Assembly (NCBI GenBank): GCA_018881555.1
Contig: JACAXG010000108.1
Span: 1,178,001-1,242,000, forward strand
Direction of reading: 5' to 3'
Origin: Amblyornis subalaris
Taxonomy: Eukaryota > Chordata > Aves > Passeriformes > Ptilonorhynchidae
Length of the DNA stretch: 64,000 nt
In this document: piece after piece, positions 41,788 through 55,500 of the stretch
Layout: each line of letters opens with the position of its first letter
Position numbering within the stretch: the stretch's first letter is position 1
Notes under the pieces: generated by a model
Database searches by the model: none
What the model saw: the letters and a program-made list of their open reading frames with translations, nothing else
What the model was told of the DNA's origin: nothing
Position numbers and translations under genes: made by a program

Positions 41788-43256
41788 ATTTGGAATCTAA
41801 TATATGTCCAGGAAATATATAAAGGAACTCCAAAACCCTGAATTAGACCTATAAATCAGAGCTCCAAAGTATTGTGAAGACATCCATACGCCCAGTCCAC
41901 TGTCCCTAGAGGGAAAGGTATAAATGACATGGAAAAACACAGGTGCTCTACTTTCATGATCTGGCTTATTCCTGCTAGATCAGGAGACTGAAAATTTCAC
42001 ATAGCGCATTAGGAATTAAATGCCCACCTGCATGCTAAGAAGGAGTAATAAAGTAATAATTTTTTTTTTTTTTTGGTTAATTAATAGGGATGAAACATTT
42101 TCACCAGCAGCCATTAGCATCCAATTTAAGCACAGTGCCGAACTGTCTTGCTCTTTGCAGTTGTGAAAGAGATCCAAGAGCAGTGATGAATGACTGCAGA
42201 TGAGGAGGTACACTAAGCCTACACACACACTGCATCCTGAGTTGCTGCTGCTGTTCGTGTTTACTACGAACAGAAAACAAAAATCAAGAGAAGACGGTCT
42301 GGGAGAACCAAAAAAACGGGGGGGAAATGGGCAGTGTGAGAGAATGTGTATTACACTGCATCAGCATGTCTACTGCAAACAGAATCAAAGAGAAACCCAG
42401 CACAACCTGAGAAGAGAGCAGGAAGGGGGGACCTGAAGGCATCCCTTATCCACAGTGTGTGAAGCAAAGTTAATTACTGTGAGTTTCAAGAGTAGAAAGA
42501 AAGAGATTTTCAAAGCCCAAGAAGATACACTGGACATTACCTGGGGAGTATTACATGATTCAAATACAGAGCGTCAAGAGTGAGGATTCTGAATTGCAAA
42601 ACAATAACAACAACAAAAAGAAAATATTAACACCCGGTTAAATTAAGCGAGTGGAATATATCCAGGGAAAGAGCTGGAAAGCATGGAAAGTAAATGGGGA
42701 AGGAAAAATAAAAGTTGTTAGCTAGCAAGATGAAAGACATCTGTAGACAGACAGATAGATAAAGGGATAGACAGAAGTAAAAAAATAAAAACATCCTAGA
42801 AACTGTATCTATGGCAACACTGAAATAGAAATTAGTAGACATTTTTCTGCATTTGAAGTCTGAAGGTTGGAAGAAAATCAAGCCAAGTTGCCAGCTATTT
42901 TTCTGTGGTCTGCATTATAGAAAACATGTCAGGAGACAGAAAAGAGAATATCAATCAGGTCAGAAGAAGGGAAATAGAACATTCTTCTTGCTTCCCTAAT
43001 AAGCTTCACTTTCTAGTCCTTATTTTTTAAACCAGGCAAAGGTACATTTTTTCAGTAGAATTCTTTTTTTTCCCGAAGATTTGGGATTTTGAGAAATCAA
43101 TTTGATTTAAAAGAATGAATTGCATCAGTCTTATTTTTAAAAAAAGTATTTAATTAATCTAAAGAATATAAATGACTGGTCTCCTTGATTACCTTTTCTC
43201 TCAAAATGCACATCAGAACCAAACATTTTTTTTTGCACACTGTCAGATTTGGTCAT

Positions 43257-43280
43257 TATATATATATATATATATATATA
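43257..43280. repeat. (TA)12 microsatellite
   Basis: Twelve uninterrupted TA units, the longest dinucleotide repeat in the window and a likely length polymorphism. Confidence 0.92.
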
Positions 43281-44849
43281 TTCTCAAAACTTGTCAACAA
43301 CATATATGTAATTACTAACATAATTTGTAATCTCTTATAAAATGCCACAATATTTTCCCCTAGAATTTTGTTTCCCTAATATATTGTGCAGCTCGTATTT
43401 CTGGTTTTCTCTAACCTGTTATCATTCCTGCTTAAAAAGTAAAGCTTGATTTTTTCATTGCTTTGTTCCTTGTTCAGTCATTTATACATGAGCAAGTGGG
43501 TGTGAAGTGCTGGCAGATGTGTCAGGCTGTGTTGCACTGCTTCTAACAACTACAGAAGGAGAAAGGCACTGGATACTTAACCTCACCACTTCTGTTTCAA
43601 CAATTAGACACTAATATTCAAGACTCATTTATTAGACTGTTTAAGCAAAGTCAGAGACTTGGAAGCTGACTGTCAAGCATATGTGTTAATAGGAGAACTC
43701 TGTAATGGGATTTTCAATCTATGCCTTGAAAAGAAAAAAAAGGTGCAAATTACTGGTGAGCTGAGAATGAGGAAAAACATAACTCCAGACAAAAAAATAA
43801 ATTCATGCCCCAAGCTTCAAAAGCTCTGAATTGTATCGTAAGCATCAGTATCATTTTAATGTTTCTGAAATAAGTACATTTCATAAAATGCCTGTTTAAG
43901 TTCTAAAATGAAGCAATTCTTCACTTGGATAACGTTATTCAAAGGAACAATCTGACAGAAGAAACCCAAAACTTCCCTGCATGATGAACTACATCTCATG
44001 CATATGCCCCGTGCATAAATTACATCCCCGGGTCCATCAGAGGATCCCATATTGGATAAATCTGCTCTCCATTGTTCAACGTGCTCTTCCCCACTTCAGC
44101 TAACAGACATGCCTGCAATGCAATATTGCCTCAGATTGTGCTGACAGTGAGGCTGGTTTAAGAGCTCAGGACTCACAGCATTTGCAGTACATAATTTCTA
44201 AAACTACAGATTGTAGTACCCTTAAAAAGTGTCAAAAGATGTTGCACATATACAGAAAAAGTGTTAAGCNTGTGCTCTGAGAAACTGTTACAACCACACT
44301 AATGCTGCAATTCCAAATACTAGTGTTTCAAATTTGTATGTTATTTTAGCTGAGGAACCTCTTTAAAAGTTGTCTATAAATAGTAAATTCTGCAACGGAG
44401 AAGTCTCTAGAACTTTGTGAGTATAAACTAAAAACCAGCAGAAACATAGAACATGGGAAATAAAACTGTGGATACAAGGACAGTGAAGATAAAATTTACA
44501 ACTGNTTGAAAGAAGGTAATGGAATAAGATTTTACAAACAATTAATAATCCATGTGAAATTCAGAACATGTGGAGCTTATGTCCATTTAAGATGCTGGAA
44601 ATGGTTTCTTCTTACACTAGAAATTAATGTGGCTCATTAATTTGCTTTGAGAACATTTGTTTTGCTCAGCTCCAAAAAAAGAGGAACTAAGAAATGCTCA
44701 ATGAAATTATACAGTAAGAGAAACTATAATCCTAGATAGTCATGCTTGAACATAGTATCAGCCTGGGCACTATATGAATCCTCAATGCAGAGACTGAATG
44801 GAGTTTATAACAACTGTGAATATTTTAAAAGGTGCTGTTAAAGAGAAGT

Positions 44850-45279
44850 ACCGAGTCCAGAGGAGGGCCGTGAAGATGACCAGAGGGCTGGAGCACCTCA
44901 CCTCACAAGCTGAGAGGGTTGGGGTTGTTCACCTGAAGAGAAGGTTCTAGGGAGACCTTTTAGAACCTTCCAGTACCTGAAGGGGCCTACAATAAAGCTA
45001 GAGTGGAAATTTTGATAGGTCATGTAGTGATAGGACAAGCGGTATTGGCTTTAAACTGAAGAGATTAGATTTAGATCAGATATTAGGAAGAAATTCTTTA
45101 CTGTGAGGGTAGTGAGGCACTGGAACAGGTTGCTGTGGATGNCCCATCCCTGGAAGTGTTCAAGGCCAGGTTGGATGGGGCCCTGGGAGGTGTCCCTGCC
45201 CGTGGCAGAGTATTTNGATCTTTAAGGTCGCTTCCAATCCAAATGATACTGAGATTCTTATGGTATCATTCTATGATTT
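44850..45279 (+). mobile_element. CR1 LINE, 5'-truncated 3' end
   Basis: This is the 3'-terminal part of a chicken-repeat-1 retrotransposon. It starts abruptly at the conserved GTCCAGAGGAGGGCC block and runs through GGGGCCTACA, the TTAGGAAGAAATTCTTTACT block, CACTGGAACAGGTTGC, CCATCCCTGGAAGTGTTCAA and the terminal ATTCTATGATTT. CR1 copies normally lack their 5' end, and this one keeps only about 430 bp, so almost all of it is 3' untranslated or terminal ORF2 remnant with no coding ability. It contains isolated n bases. Orientation is antisense to neurexin-1. The opposite-strand copy about 1.3 kb further on makes a tail-to-tail pair. Confidence 0.93.
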
Positions 45280-46555
45280 GAGCAATTCTTACTTNTGTCA
45301 CACAGTGGAGGATGATACATCACCAAAGAGAAACTCCTNCTCACATTGTACCCTTACACACATTTGTGTCATATGAAGTTTATGCAACAATTGCTACAAA
45401 GATACACGGTACAATGAGCAGCTTAAAGCTTCNTCTGTTCTGAATAATTTATCAAATGCTTAGTTGTACTTTAGAGATCTCTTTTCACAAGCTCAGATTA
45501 CAGCACTAAGGGCCATAGTGTGACTTCCTCATGTTCACACTGATGAACCATTATTCGTACAACTAACCCTACTGTGACAACACTGAAGTGCAGCTATAAA
45601 TACAGNGCAGGAAACTGAAATCAGAATTTCTGATACATTTCTAGGCACCTATCGTGCTGCAACAAAAATGAATGAACAATTTATTTGGTTATTTTCGCAC
45701 AAGGGAGCTCTTCCTCACTCACATCACTTAGGAAGTTTGAAAAGCTGCATTTTAGACTTTGACTCACATCTGTTGAACAATCTTGCTTCTAAAAGCAATG
45801 TTCTATGAGTGGGTTAGCTCAAAAGATGACTTCTATTTTTTCAGTAGATGCCTTTGCTATGTGAAAGAGGCAAACATCAGCACGTAGCCTCAGAGAGGAA
45901 CTACTACTCATGTGCAGTAGTAGTTCCTCTGTGAGAGGAACTGTTTTCCTCCAAGCAGCAAGAAAACAGATCTGCTTCCGCCCAGTTTCTGTTCAGGTGG
46001 TGTTAACTTTGGAGTCTGGGGGATTTTGTTGGTTTTCTTAAACAAAGCTACATCAGTGTGCAGAAAGAATCCGGAGATGTTAAAAAATAAGATCTCCTCA
46101 TTCAAAACTGGAAGCACTATTTCTCTATTGCTTTTGCAAGTGTGAACTCAGAATATTAATAAAAATATTCACCCTGACTGCAAAGCATCAACACTGGTAG
46201 CTGGACCCAGGATTGTAATGGTTCCTAAGGAGCTGTTACAGCCTAACAAGTCAGTGATCCCTAAATTAAGAAGGATTTGCATGGCTAGTCTAACAACTCT
46301 GAAAATGGTGTTATAGTCCACCAAATCACGGTTCCAGAGCATCACAACCTCAGGGACAGAACTGGCTCCTGTGGAGTACCTCCAGTTACTGGACAATATA
46401 ATTGCTATTATCAAATCAGACTACAACATACTAATGGATCAGTGAACTCTAAAGATAAATATTATGTCTACCTGAACCTCCCTGTCCTGTATGTGTAAAA
46501 TTAAATTCGCTAGGACAANATGTTGCTGTATTGCCTTCTCAGCAGGAAATGACAG
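45280..46555 (-). other. NRXN1: Spacer between two opposed CR1 copies
   Basis: AT-rich intron without coding content. It contains the perfect 15-bp inverted repeat at 45894-45930. Several n bases lie in its first part. An open frame of 81 codons at 46169-46414 has no recognisable domain. Confidence 0.7.
45894..45930. repeat. Perfect inverted repeat (15-bp arms, 7-nt loop)
   Basis: The left arm AGAGGAACTACTACT (45894-45908) is the exact reverse complement of the right arm (45916-45930), with CATGTGC between them. GAGAGGAACT recurs in direct orientation just after the hairpin (about 45933-45942), so the region looks like a small local inverted and direct duplication. Confidence 0.93.
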
Positions 46556-47048
46556 ATCATACAATTATAGAATGGTTTGGGCTGGAAGGGACCTTAAAGA
46601 TCAACCAGTTCCAATCTCTCTGCCATGGGCAGGGACAAGTTCCACTAGACCAAGATGCTCAAAGCTCTACCCAACCTGGCCTTGAACAGTGCCAGGGATG
46701 GGGCATCCACAACTTCTCTGGGCAACCTGTGCCAGGGCCTCACCACTCTCATGGTAAAGAACTTCCTCCTAATATCTAATCTAAACCTACTTTCTTTCAC
46801 TTTGAAGCCATTCCCACTTGTCCTGTCACTACACACCCCTGTAAAAAGTTTCTCTCCATCTCTCTTGTAGGTCCCTTCACATACTGGAAGGCTGTAATTT
46901 TAATCCTTTTTTTAAATAAATTCTCTCTGCCTTTCCTTGTAGGAGAGGTTCTCCATTCCTCTGATCAACTAGGTGTGCCTCCTCTGGACTCACTCCAACA
47001 GATCAAAGTCCCTCCTGTGCTGAGGACTCCAGAGCTTTATGCAGTGTG
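46556..47048 (-). mobile_element. CR1 LINE, 5'-truncated 3' end
   Basis: Read on the plus strand it opens with the reversed CR1 terminus (TATAGAATGGTTTGGGCTGG), then AGGGACCTTAAAGATCA, GCCATGGGCAGGGACA, CCAGGGATGGGGCATCCAC and CTTCTCTGGGCAACCTG, and fades out near GCTTTATGCAGTG. About 490 bp of 3' end survives. This is the commonest kind of interspersed repeat in birds and the main sign that the genome is avian. The frames of 63-82 codons within it are repeat sequence and not genes. Orientation is the same as neurexin-1. Confidence 0.95.
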
Positions 47049-50000
47049 TGATTATTAAGAAAAGAAAGATAGAAACTGCTTTTCAAGGCACTGAGCAATT
47101 TTAACACACCCTTTTTATTAAATCACTGCAAAGAGGAATTTCAGTGATTGAACTTCCATCTTCACTTAGGTAGATGGAAGAATTCAACTATGTCAATCTA
47201 CAGTCTGCACTTCTGCAGTTACAAAAGATTTTTGACCTTAGAAAACATGTGCTCTCTTCTTGATAGAGCAGCACAATACCACCATATTAGGAACATTTAC
47301 ACTAATGTCAGTGGCAAAAGTGGTTTTTTCCCATGGAAATAAATTAACCAAGTGTGCACAGGACTGAAGTGAGGTTTAAACCTTTCTCTGTTCGTCCAAA
47401 GCTTTTTAGAGAAATACCAATTTACTCTTGTTTTTTTGTTCGGATTAACTTCACCGTAAATTTAATTTGCAATGGACATGCCAGATAAAACGCTCTATTT
47501 CTGGTTCACACATGTGATAATATAGAGGAGAGCATGGCAAGTGGAAGACAGACACTTCCACTGCCACCTCCCAGTGTTTTCCCATGGGGGTTGCAGAGAG
47601 AAATCCGTTCAGAAGTCAGTTGAATCAGACCAGCATCCTATTATTCACTGAGGCAATACATTGTCATTTGTGTCACAACAGGAACAGGGAACAGAAAAGC
47701 TTCACTACATTTAATACTGCCAAGTACAATCACCCAAATGACTGACAACAATTCCAGATAACTGACAATCAGTGCAATTTTCCTATTTCAACCATCTTAA
47801 AAATAGACCTTCAGCTTCGAAAATGTTCATCTTGATAGTTTTTTGAACAAGTTGTTGCAAAGATAATTTCTCCTGGACATGTCCACATGGTACTTTTCTC
47901 TCTTCTCAGTGTTCACAATGATCACTGTAGTATAAAAATCTCCTTTTTTTTAAACTTCTTTGGCAATTTCAAATTGCTAGTGCAAAATGTAATTCTTAAA
48001 TCAGTCTAAGGAAATCAACTTGCTTAAGATAACCTGCTTTCTTGGTTTTATAGATAACCCATCATCATGCAACTTATTGCCAGGAGAGTGTATTTATATA
48101 CATTATATTATATAGTGTTTTATTAATATTATTGCAATTAAATCCACATAATGGAAAGAACTGAAATCCACTATTTTTCTTTTTAACTTTGAGCTACCAT
48201 AATTTTTTCTGATGATTCAGTAATCCAGTACAGAAAGATGTAGTTTCCCATATTGTTCACTGCTAATTTTCCTATCTATAAATGAACTGGTACTAATAAT
48301 AATGAAATTGTACATTATAGAGAAAGATGTCTGCATAAAGTAAAACAGGCTAAGAGACANAATAAGACTCAGGATGAACAATTTTCACTCAAATTACCCT
48401 AAAATGTGGGGTTTGGATAAGGAGAGGGGGAAAAAATAGCAATACAGAGGGAAGCCTGTCAGCTGTCTTCAACACATGTGAAATNATCTATAAAATGTTT
48501 TCTAGACTTAACCCCCCTTCCAAGATTCACAGCTATCTCTATCTCTGTGAAGAAGAAATTATTGAATAACAACAGTCCCTGAAATCTTTTTTGTCCAATT
48601 AGTTCACTCCCAGATATCAAACATGCATTTTTTTGTCTCTTAAAGGCTTGGCAATTCCCAAAGAGATTTTGGCCAGTTTTCATTTGAAGAGTCAAGCTTA
48701 GTTAGTTTTATATGGGTTGAGACTAATGGAAAAATATGAGGAACTGCAAAAAGGTCAAAGCAAACTGCAGAAGTATTTCTCCTGACAGCACTATCAGAAG
48801 TGTGACAATTTAAGGACATATTAAGAGAGGGGACTGAGAGAAAGGGAATGATTTTCCTNAAGGCTAATGGAAAACACAATACCTGCAATGGAGTATTGTC
48901 TTTCTCCTCTCAGGCTGGGCTTACTAGGGAAAGAAATTTATTAATAAAAGTCATTATAAGTACCTTTAAGGCTTTGACTGGTACAATTTATGAAGGATAT
49001 TCTGACTGACTGCTGTCTTGTGGGATCCTTGGCTTGAAATCTTCAAAGGCCATTCCACAATGAATGCAAAAATTAATTGGAAGGGGCGTCACCAGACAAA
49101 TGTGCACTAAATTGGCAGATGATCACCAAATTAGATTTCTTCCAGTAGTTCAGTCATTTCTAACATCTTTGTCAAGGCCAAACCTTGCCAAAGCTGCTCC
49201 TAAATATCCATGGGCTGTACTTCATGTCACAATTCAGGGTGCAAGCGATTTGGGGGAGTGCAAGACCTCAGCTCCTGGTCTTTACTTTGTCTAAAGCAAA
49301 ATGAGGCAACTGAAGTTAAAAAGAGTTGTAAAAAGAACACCAAGATTCTATCCCCTGTGTTCATATTTCCTCATTAGCTATCAGTGGTAATGTGTCCACA
49401 GCAAAGACCACGATCANGGGCCAACACACGTCATGGGAAAGTAAAGCAGATATCACCCAAAAACCTGACATAGCAGATCTGTGGAAAGCATGATGGTCGT
49501 GAAAAAGCCTGACCTTCTCCATGGAAATGNTCACTTGCTAAAAGAATCTCTAATGTAATTTCAGAACTTTGAAAATACCTTCTAAATCTCCTTANAAGAG
49601 CTTATTTTGCTCTTTTTAAGAAAACATTGTACTTCCCAATGTTTNGTTCTTTTCTTGCCCAACACATATGTAAGATGACAAATACAGCTAGGTCTGGCTA
49701 AATTAATGATTTAAGCAAAATGGGAAAGAATTCAAGGCCCTAAACAAACACAAACAATAACAGAAAAGTAATAATATTTGGGCTTTTGTTCAATTTACTT
49801 CCACAAATATCCATGTAAGATAGATAGATAGAAAAATATTTAAAANGTAACTTTAACTTTTGGGAAGGGGGAGTTGACCAAGATGATTTTCAGAGGTCCC
49901 ACAAGGATCAAGATGACAAAGAACAAATGACAACAATAATGTTCCAGAATTACAAGATGAAAAGAAAGAAAAATAAATTCTGGGAAAACAACAGAGGACA

Positions 50001-51964
50001 ACATCCTACTTGGAAGGATTCATTAAATTTTCCTGTAATATTTTTTTCATATCTCCAGAAATGCATATTGCCCTGAAACAATTAATTGTCAATATGAGTT
50101 GTAGCATTTTACTCTTCTTTGGATAATTGAAGNAGACTATAAACATCTTAGATTTTGCATAATCTTGTGGTTTAAAGCTTCACGGCAATTGCAAAATAAA
50201 CACTCAGCCATATATAATTGAACCAGATAAGTCTAAGAAGGCAGTTAGAAAAATTGGGAAAATTACTGATTTCAGTTTGTATTTTTATTTTAATTTTTTA
50301 TTATTGAGAATCCTATTCTTACNGCACCTAACATGATTTCATTTTGCTGGATGCTGTAAAAAAAAAGAAAAAGACAGCTCTTAGCTCAGTTTATATGCCT
50401 GAGTGAAATGCACATTTGCCTTTTGCACATACCCCTACTCAACCTATATTCACTAGAAGGGGATGCCATAGGAATGAAGATAAAATTGAACTCAGGATTT
50501 GAAGCCCAACATTTTCAACTCCGCAGAAGGTATTTTCGTTCAAATTCAGCCTTTTTTAAAGCTATGCTCAGCACTTTGAAAAGAATATAACTGCAGCTTC
50601 ATTCTACTGCGCCATCTGAAGCTCTGTTCCATTGTTTCACCTACCTGGCTTTACCATAAAGAAAGGGGGCAGAATATCTTCTTACATCTTTAAAAGATAC
50701 CTGTGCTGCCTTCCTCCTGGCTTTTAAGTCTCAAAGTACAGACAGAGAAAGATCGATAGGATGTGATGACACCTTAACGAAAGCNGAATGTAAGCAAAGA
50801 CAACTCCATGGCAGTGGTGACCTTGGAACTCATATGCTTATTTAAGTTAGTTGTGGGTGTTTGCTATTAAGGCAAATGGAAAACTCATTGCTTACAAAAA
50901 CTTTTCACAGGCTCTAAGGGAACCCCCCAGCTGGCGGAATGGCAAAACAATAAAAGACTTACTGTACCTGTTACTATGATATTTGGTCTAAAACTCTACA
51001 GAGGAGTGTCGAAATGACAGCAGTCACTGTATTATATTCTTCTACCATGCTGCTATCAGTCAAGGTGTTCTAAAGCCTGAAAAACATTTCCTCCTACAGA
51101 GATGTCCAGATTGCATTTTTCCAGAATGTTTTACAGTTACATTTTTACCAGTAAAGGCAGAAACAAGATTAAAATTTACAATTCACTTTGGAATGGTTTT
51201 TAGGTGGTCACATATGTACTCTGAAAGTATGGTTTACATTTTTGACATCAGCAAAAAGAAACCCTGAGATAATGTTGCTGCACTATTTTAAAATTAGATC
51301 TAAATCAATAAAGACTTTCTTTTTTTATTTTTTCATCATGACACCGTGGAATACAGAATTGTAAAAATTGCCAGGATATTATCTAACCTCATCTTTTCCT
51401 GTAAGATTAAATTCAGCATGGAGGGCAAGAATGGAAGCTGCAGTTCTTTCACTTAACATTTATGTCTTAGTATGAGATTTTAGAAGATTGTATTTATTAG
51501 ATAACATGATATCTTCATGCTTTCAGTGTTTCTGCCACTTGGGTTTCATAAAAGAGATGATTCCAATATAAGCAAAGAATCATATTTGAACAACTCCTAA
51601 TCAAATTCTCAATGTGGAACACAGATATAGCACACACCCAAGGTGTGACAGCAGGAATGAGAGTGATACTTGAGTAAAAGCAGACAAACGGGGAAATAGC
51701 CAAGGTTTCTCTAGCCTTTTCAGTTTCCAATTACAACCGAAGTCTGCACTTACTTCCTTGCTGGGAAGAAAAACGTAATTTGTGAATCATTCCTTCTCCC
51801 TGGCATCTCAGGAATGATCCAGTAGGGAAGTGAAGGAAGGCTAGAAATTATCATCTTGGAAAAAATCCCACCAGTCCGTTGGGTAGAAGACTTACAGAAA
51901 GGTCATTCCAACATTTGGGGTTTTTTAAGTCTTCCGTTATGTCGGTGACACTTTTCATTTTTAC

Positions 51965-52212
51965 CAGGAGGGTGATTTGTTACCAGGACCTGACTCGGCA
52001 GCCCTGGGCCGTGTGAGGCTGAGGATTTCCTGCGCAGTTCACTGCTCAGCCAGACCGTGGATTCCATGCCAGCTGGCTGCTCCCTGTCCTCCAGCTTTTC
52101 CTGCAGTAACATCCAGACACTTCTCTCATTGTCACCATAGGTCACCACAATTTACACCTGCAACAAAATCACCCTGTCCTACAACTACCGCGAGTGGTGT
52201 GAAGTCCTCGCT
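51965..52212. other. GC-richer patch of unknown nature
   Basis: About 250 bp with clearly higher GC and several CpGs in an otherwise AT-rich intron. An 81-codon frame is open on each strand. No neurexin exon, domain or repeat family is recognised. In particular it does not encode the His-rich segment and signal peptide expected of the beta-neurexin first exon. It may be a decayed transposon or a regulatory element. Confidence 0.3.
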
Positions 52213-52490
52213 CNCTGACTGATTCAATTTGTCTCCCGAAGGATTTAGGCTCCATAACTCCAGCCATAATTTATGCAATTCCAGGGAAGTTAAGAGTACT
52301 ATCCCCTCCAATAAATAAGAACATTGATTTGTGTCCTGACAGATTACAAGAAATAAAAATTTTGAGACTATGATACAACTGGAAATTGGAGAGCTATTTG
52401 AGAAGCTCTAGCTATAATTTCAGTCTCCTCCAGANGGTTTTGCTGACATCACATATTCTAAGACAGACCTCCTTCAACAAACAAAAGGAC

Positions 52491-52505
52491 TTTTTTTTTT
52501 TTTTT
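52491..52505. repeat. Poly-T homopolymer (T15)
   Basis: Fifteen consecutive T residues in intronic DNA, with no retroposed body recognised beside it. Confidence 0.85.
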
Positions 52506-55500
52506 AAGTTGACACTGAAAATAAAAAGTGTGTCCAAGAACCTACAAGGCATACAGCATGAGTAAATCTTGTGAAAATTGCTATGCAGGTCATTATGGTT
52601 GCATTATCCTTNTTCCCCCTGATCTGCCTAAACATACAATAACCATGTCTCAAACTTAACTACCTGTTCAAGTTCAAAAATGTAACATTTGCTGTTTGAC
52701 ACATGGGTCATAATAGCACAAAGCCAACTTTCCCACTTATGTTTGCACAAAAAGAAGAATTTACTCACTGCCTAAGTGTTGTTCAAGGAAATGAAGAATT
52801 TTTTTATGATTAAGAGCAGTTGGCAAGNACCCTATTTCAATCTGCTACAGCTTGAGTGTTCAGTTTTTGTTTCAATCTAGACTTTAGGGAAATAATTAAG
52901 TTTGTATTCCACTCCTCTATCTCTACCTCTACAAGGAATGCAGTATTAAGTCCAAATTCCAGTCAAAATATCACACCATCAGAAACTAGCAGTGAGGTGT
53001 GCTGGGAATATTTTGAACAAATTGCAAACTCATATTAAATACCAGAAAATTTTCAGACTTGAGGCTGTTCAGTTCATAATTTTGTGTTAATTCACTGAAT
53101 TGTATCAGTTGGGGAAAAAAAGGAGATTGATTTTGTTGGGTTGAAAGAGCTGGGAAAGGTTAGGTAAAAAGGTCAAACTGAATATAAAACACTTCATGTT
53201 GATGTTAGAAAAATGTTACACTGACACCAAACTATTTTGGTGGGTTTGGGGTGTTTTTGTGTAATTAGTCATTCCAAGAATTTCTGTTCCACCAAAATCA
53301 TATCCCTCCTTTCCTCATGTTCCTTCCAGTTGTTCAAGGACTCTTGTTCAGTTCTATCATGCCAGTGAGAATTTTCAGGTTGGCATTAGGAACCCATAGC
53401 AGCATCTGGGGAAAATACTCAGAGCAAATCTAAGCTTTTCAGATGCTAAATATAAGAACGACGAGAAGCCGAAATAAAATATTGAAAGCAATGAATGCAT
53501 GACAAAATATGATGCAGACAAACACAGCAGAGATACCGCTGCCACATAAAAAGCTGACACACTTATGTCAGGAAAATACTGCACTTCTTCCCATATATAT
53601 ACATACATGCAAGAGAAGCAAATTACAGGTAGAGATATGCAGGTGCACCACTAATATTGATATCCAATAGAATCAAGTCACTTGAAATGTGCAGACGGGA
53701 AGGAAATAAATCCCTGCTTTTCACAAACAGTTAATCCTTAGTAAATTCATTAATTTTTGAAAAGATTTTGAAAAGATTTACAACCAGAATAATGAATCTC
53801 AAATGGCAGCAGTGTTTCCTGAACAAACCAGTTACTGTTAGTGCTCACTATGGTAAGAGACCATTAGAAATTAATTTTTAAATTGAAAACTAGAAGGCAG
53901 CTTTGCAAGACGACTGAACANGGTAATTTCTAACAAGGACAGAATGTTTCCCATAGTTGTACCAATAAAGTAACAGCTTTTCTCTTGGCTGTTTCAGATT
54001 CATAAAGAGTAGGATGAATTTTTTTGCATACATATAAACTAGTGGCATTTTGATGAGGTAATGGGAAATTTAAATTTACCCAATAGACTGTTTGAATATT
54101 CTTTCCTCCACCTTTTTTTCTCAATTAAAAATTCATGTTGCACTTAATTGCTCAATTTGCCCAAAGTGTAATAAACAATTGAAGAAGCCATTGAGTACCA
54201 CACAACAAATACATTACTTAGCATGATATGACAAGAAATTACTGGCCCAATTAGTGACACAGATTCTCTAGTGCAAGGTGAGAAAAAAAAAGGGATCTCT
54301 AATGAAAATAAGGTGCTCTGCAAAGACAAAACACCATCTATGTATTGTACANTTTGAAGTCTAGGAGTGTCTCCTGGGAAAACTGAAAATAAGGCACTAA
54401 GCAAGTTACTGATTAAAGCCATTTACTTCCATGACATTTTGTGGCTGTGTATTGCCAGGGTGTATTAGGAAGATATAGCATTATCAGCTGTCTAGGGAGA
54501 CCCNAGTTGTTTGAAAAAGTTAGACAAGATTGCAGGGATTATAATGTAAACTATAGTTTTTCCCATAAAATGCTGTTACTAACGTCAGTAATCTCTTGGT
54601 TTACATGAACCATGATTGCTGTTCTTTATCCACTCTGCAGAATCAAAGGGAACTTTGAGGGACACTCTCCTGTGATGTGCTGAGTGCACCCAACATCCAG
54701 AAAAGTCTCTCGGAGTTAAAAGCATTTGACTTTTCCCAAAAGAAACCCAGTACCTCACAGAATCAGACTCAAAGAGGAAATGTTCTAGATCCAGTAAAAA
54801 TTAGAAAAAAAAAAAAAGCAAGCTTACTTGAAAGGAAAGTGTGGCTGGAAGGTCCAAAAGCTACAAATCAGAGCAATTAAATTCAGTGGCATTGCTTCTC
54901 TCACTTAAAAGGAAATTGCAAGACCTATAGTCTCTTGAATGGCAGTTTTGCTGCTGTGGTGTAAAATTTGAAATGCGTTTCACAGTCAGCTTTTTAAAGA
55001 TATTGCTATGTGCACTGAAATCCACAAAATATGTAACTTCAGTTTTCCCCAGGATCTGAGTGTATATATAAGGTCTTTCTCTATGGTAACTCTTCTCTGG
55101 CCTGAGAAAGAAGAATAGTGAATCATCTGCTTCAGATTATCTCCAGTCTTTTATTAAGCCACTTGAGGGATATTTCTATGGTTTGGAATTCAGCCACTAA
55201 TAAGGACAAAGTAAATGAGGACAGTACCAAATATTAGTACATCCTCAGACTGTCACCTTCACACTGTAGAAAAGCCCTTTAATGCAGGAAGCTGCCAGTG
55301 TGGAATTTCTTGGTAACTGGATTTAAGAAGAATTATTTTTCTGATGAGTAAAACCCAATCCTATGTGCTACTCTGGATGGATCTCCATTTATGACAGATC
55401 TGCAAGATACAGGAGTCAAAGAACATGTAGCAATGACAGACTGAGCCCAAGGATGTTTCTGCAATAAGCCAAACACATAAACACAACTCCAAGTTTGCTT

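Larger units (their letters stand above)
34949..44849 (-). other. NRXN1: Neurexin-1 upstream intron, middle part
   Basis: About 10 kb without a recognisable exon. Simple repeats are T15 (39218-39232), an AAAC repeat (41446-41469), (TA)9 (41770-41787), T15 (42060-42074), a GACA/GATA-like run (about 42744-42772) and (TA)12 (43257-43280). Open frames here, including the 135-codon one at 36474-36881 and the 126-codon one at 40358-40738 on the minus strand, show no known domain. Confidence 0.7.

Noticed and set aside
46531..46870. Frames of 63-82 codons on both strands near 46.7 kb
   Set aside because: These are translations of the CR1 3' end, a repeat found in many copies in bird genomes, and not genes.
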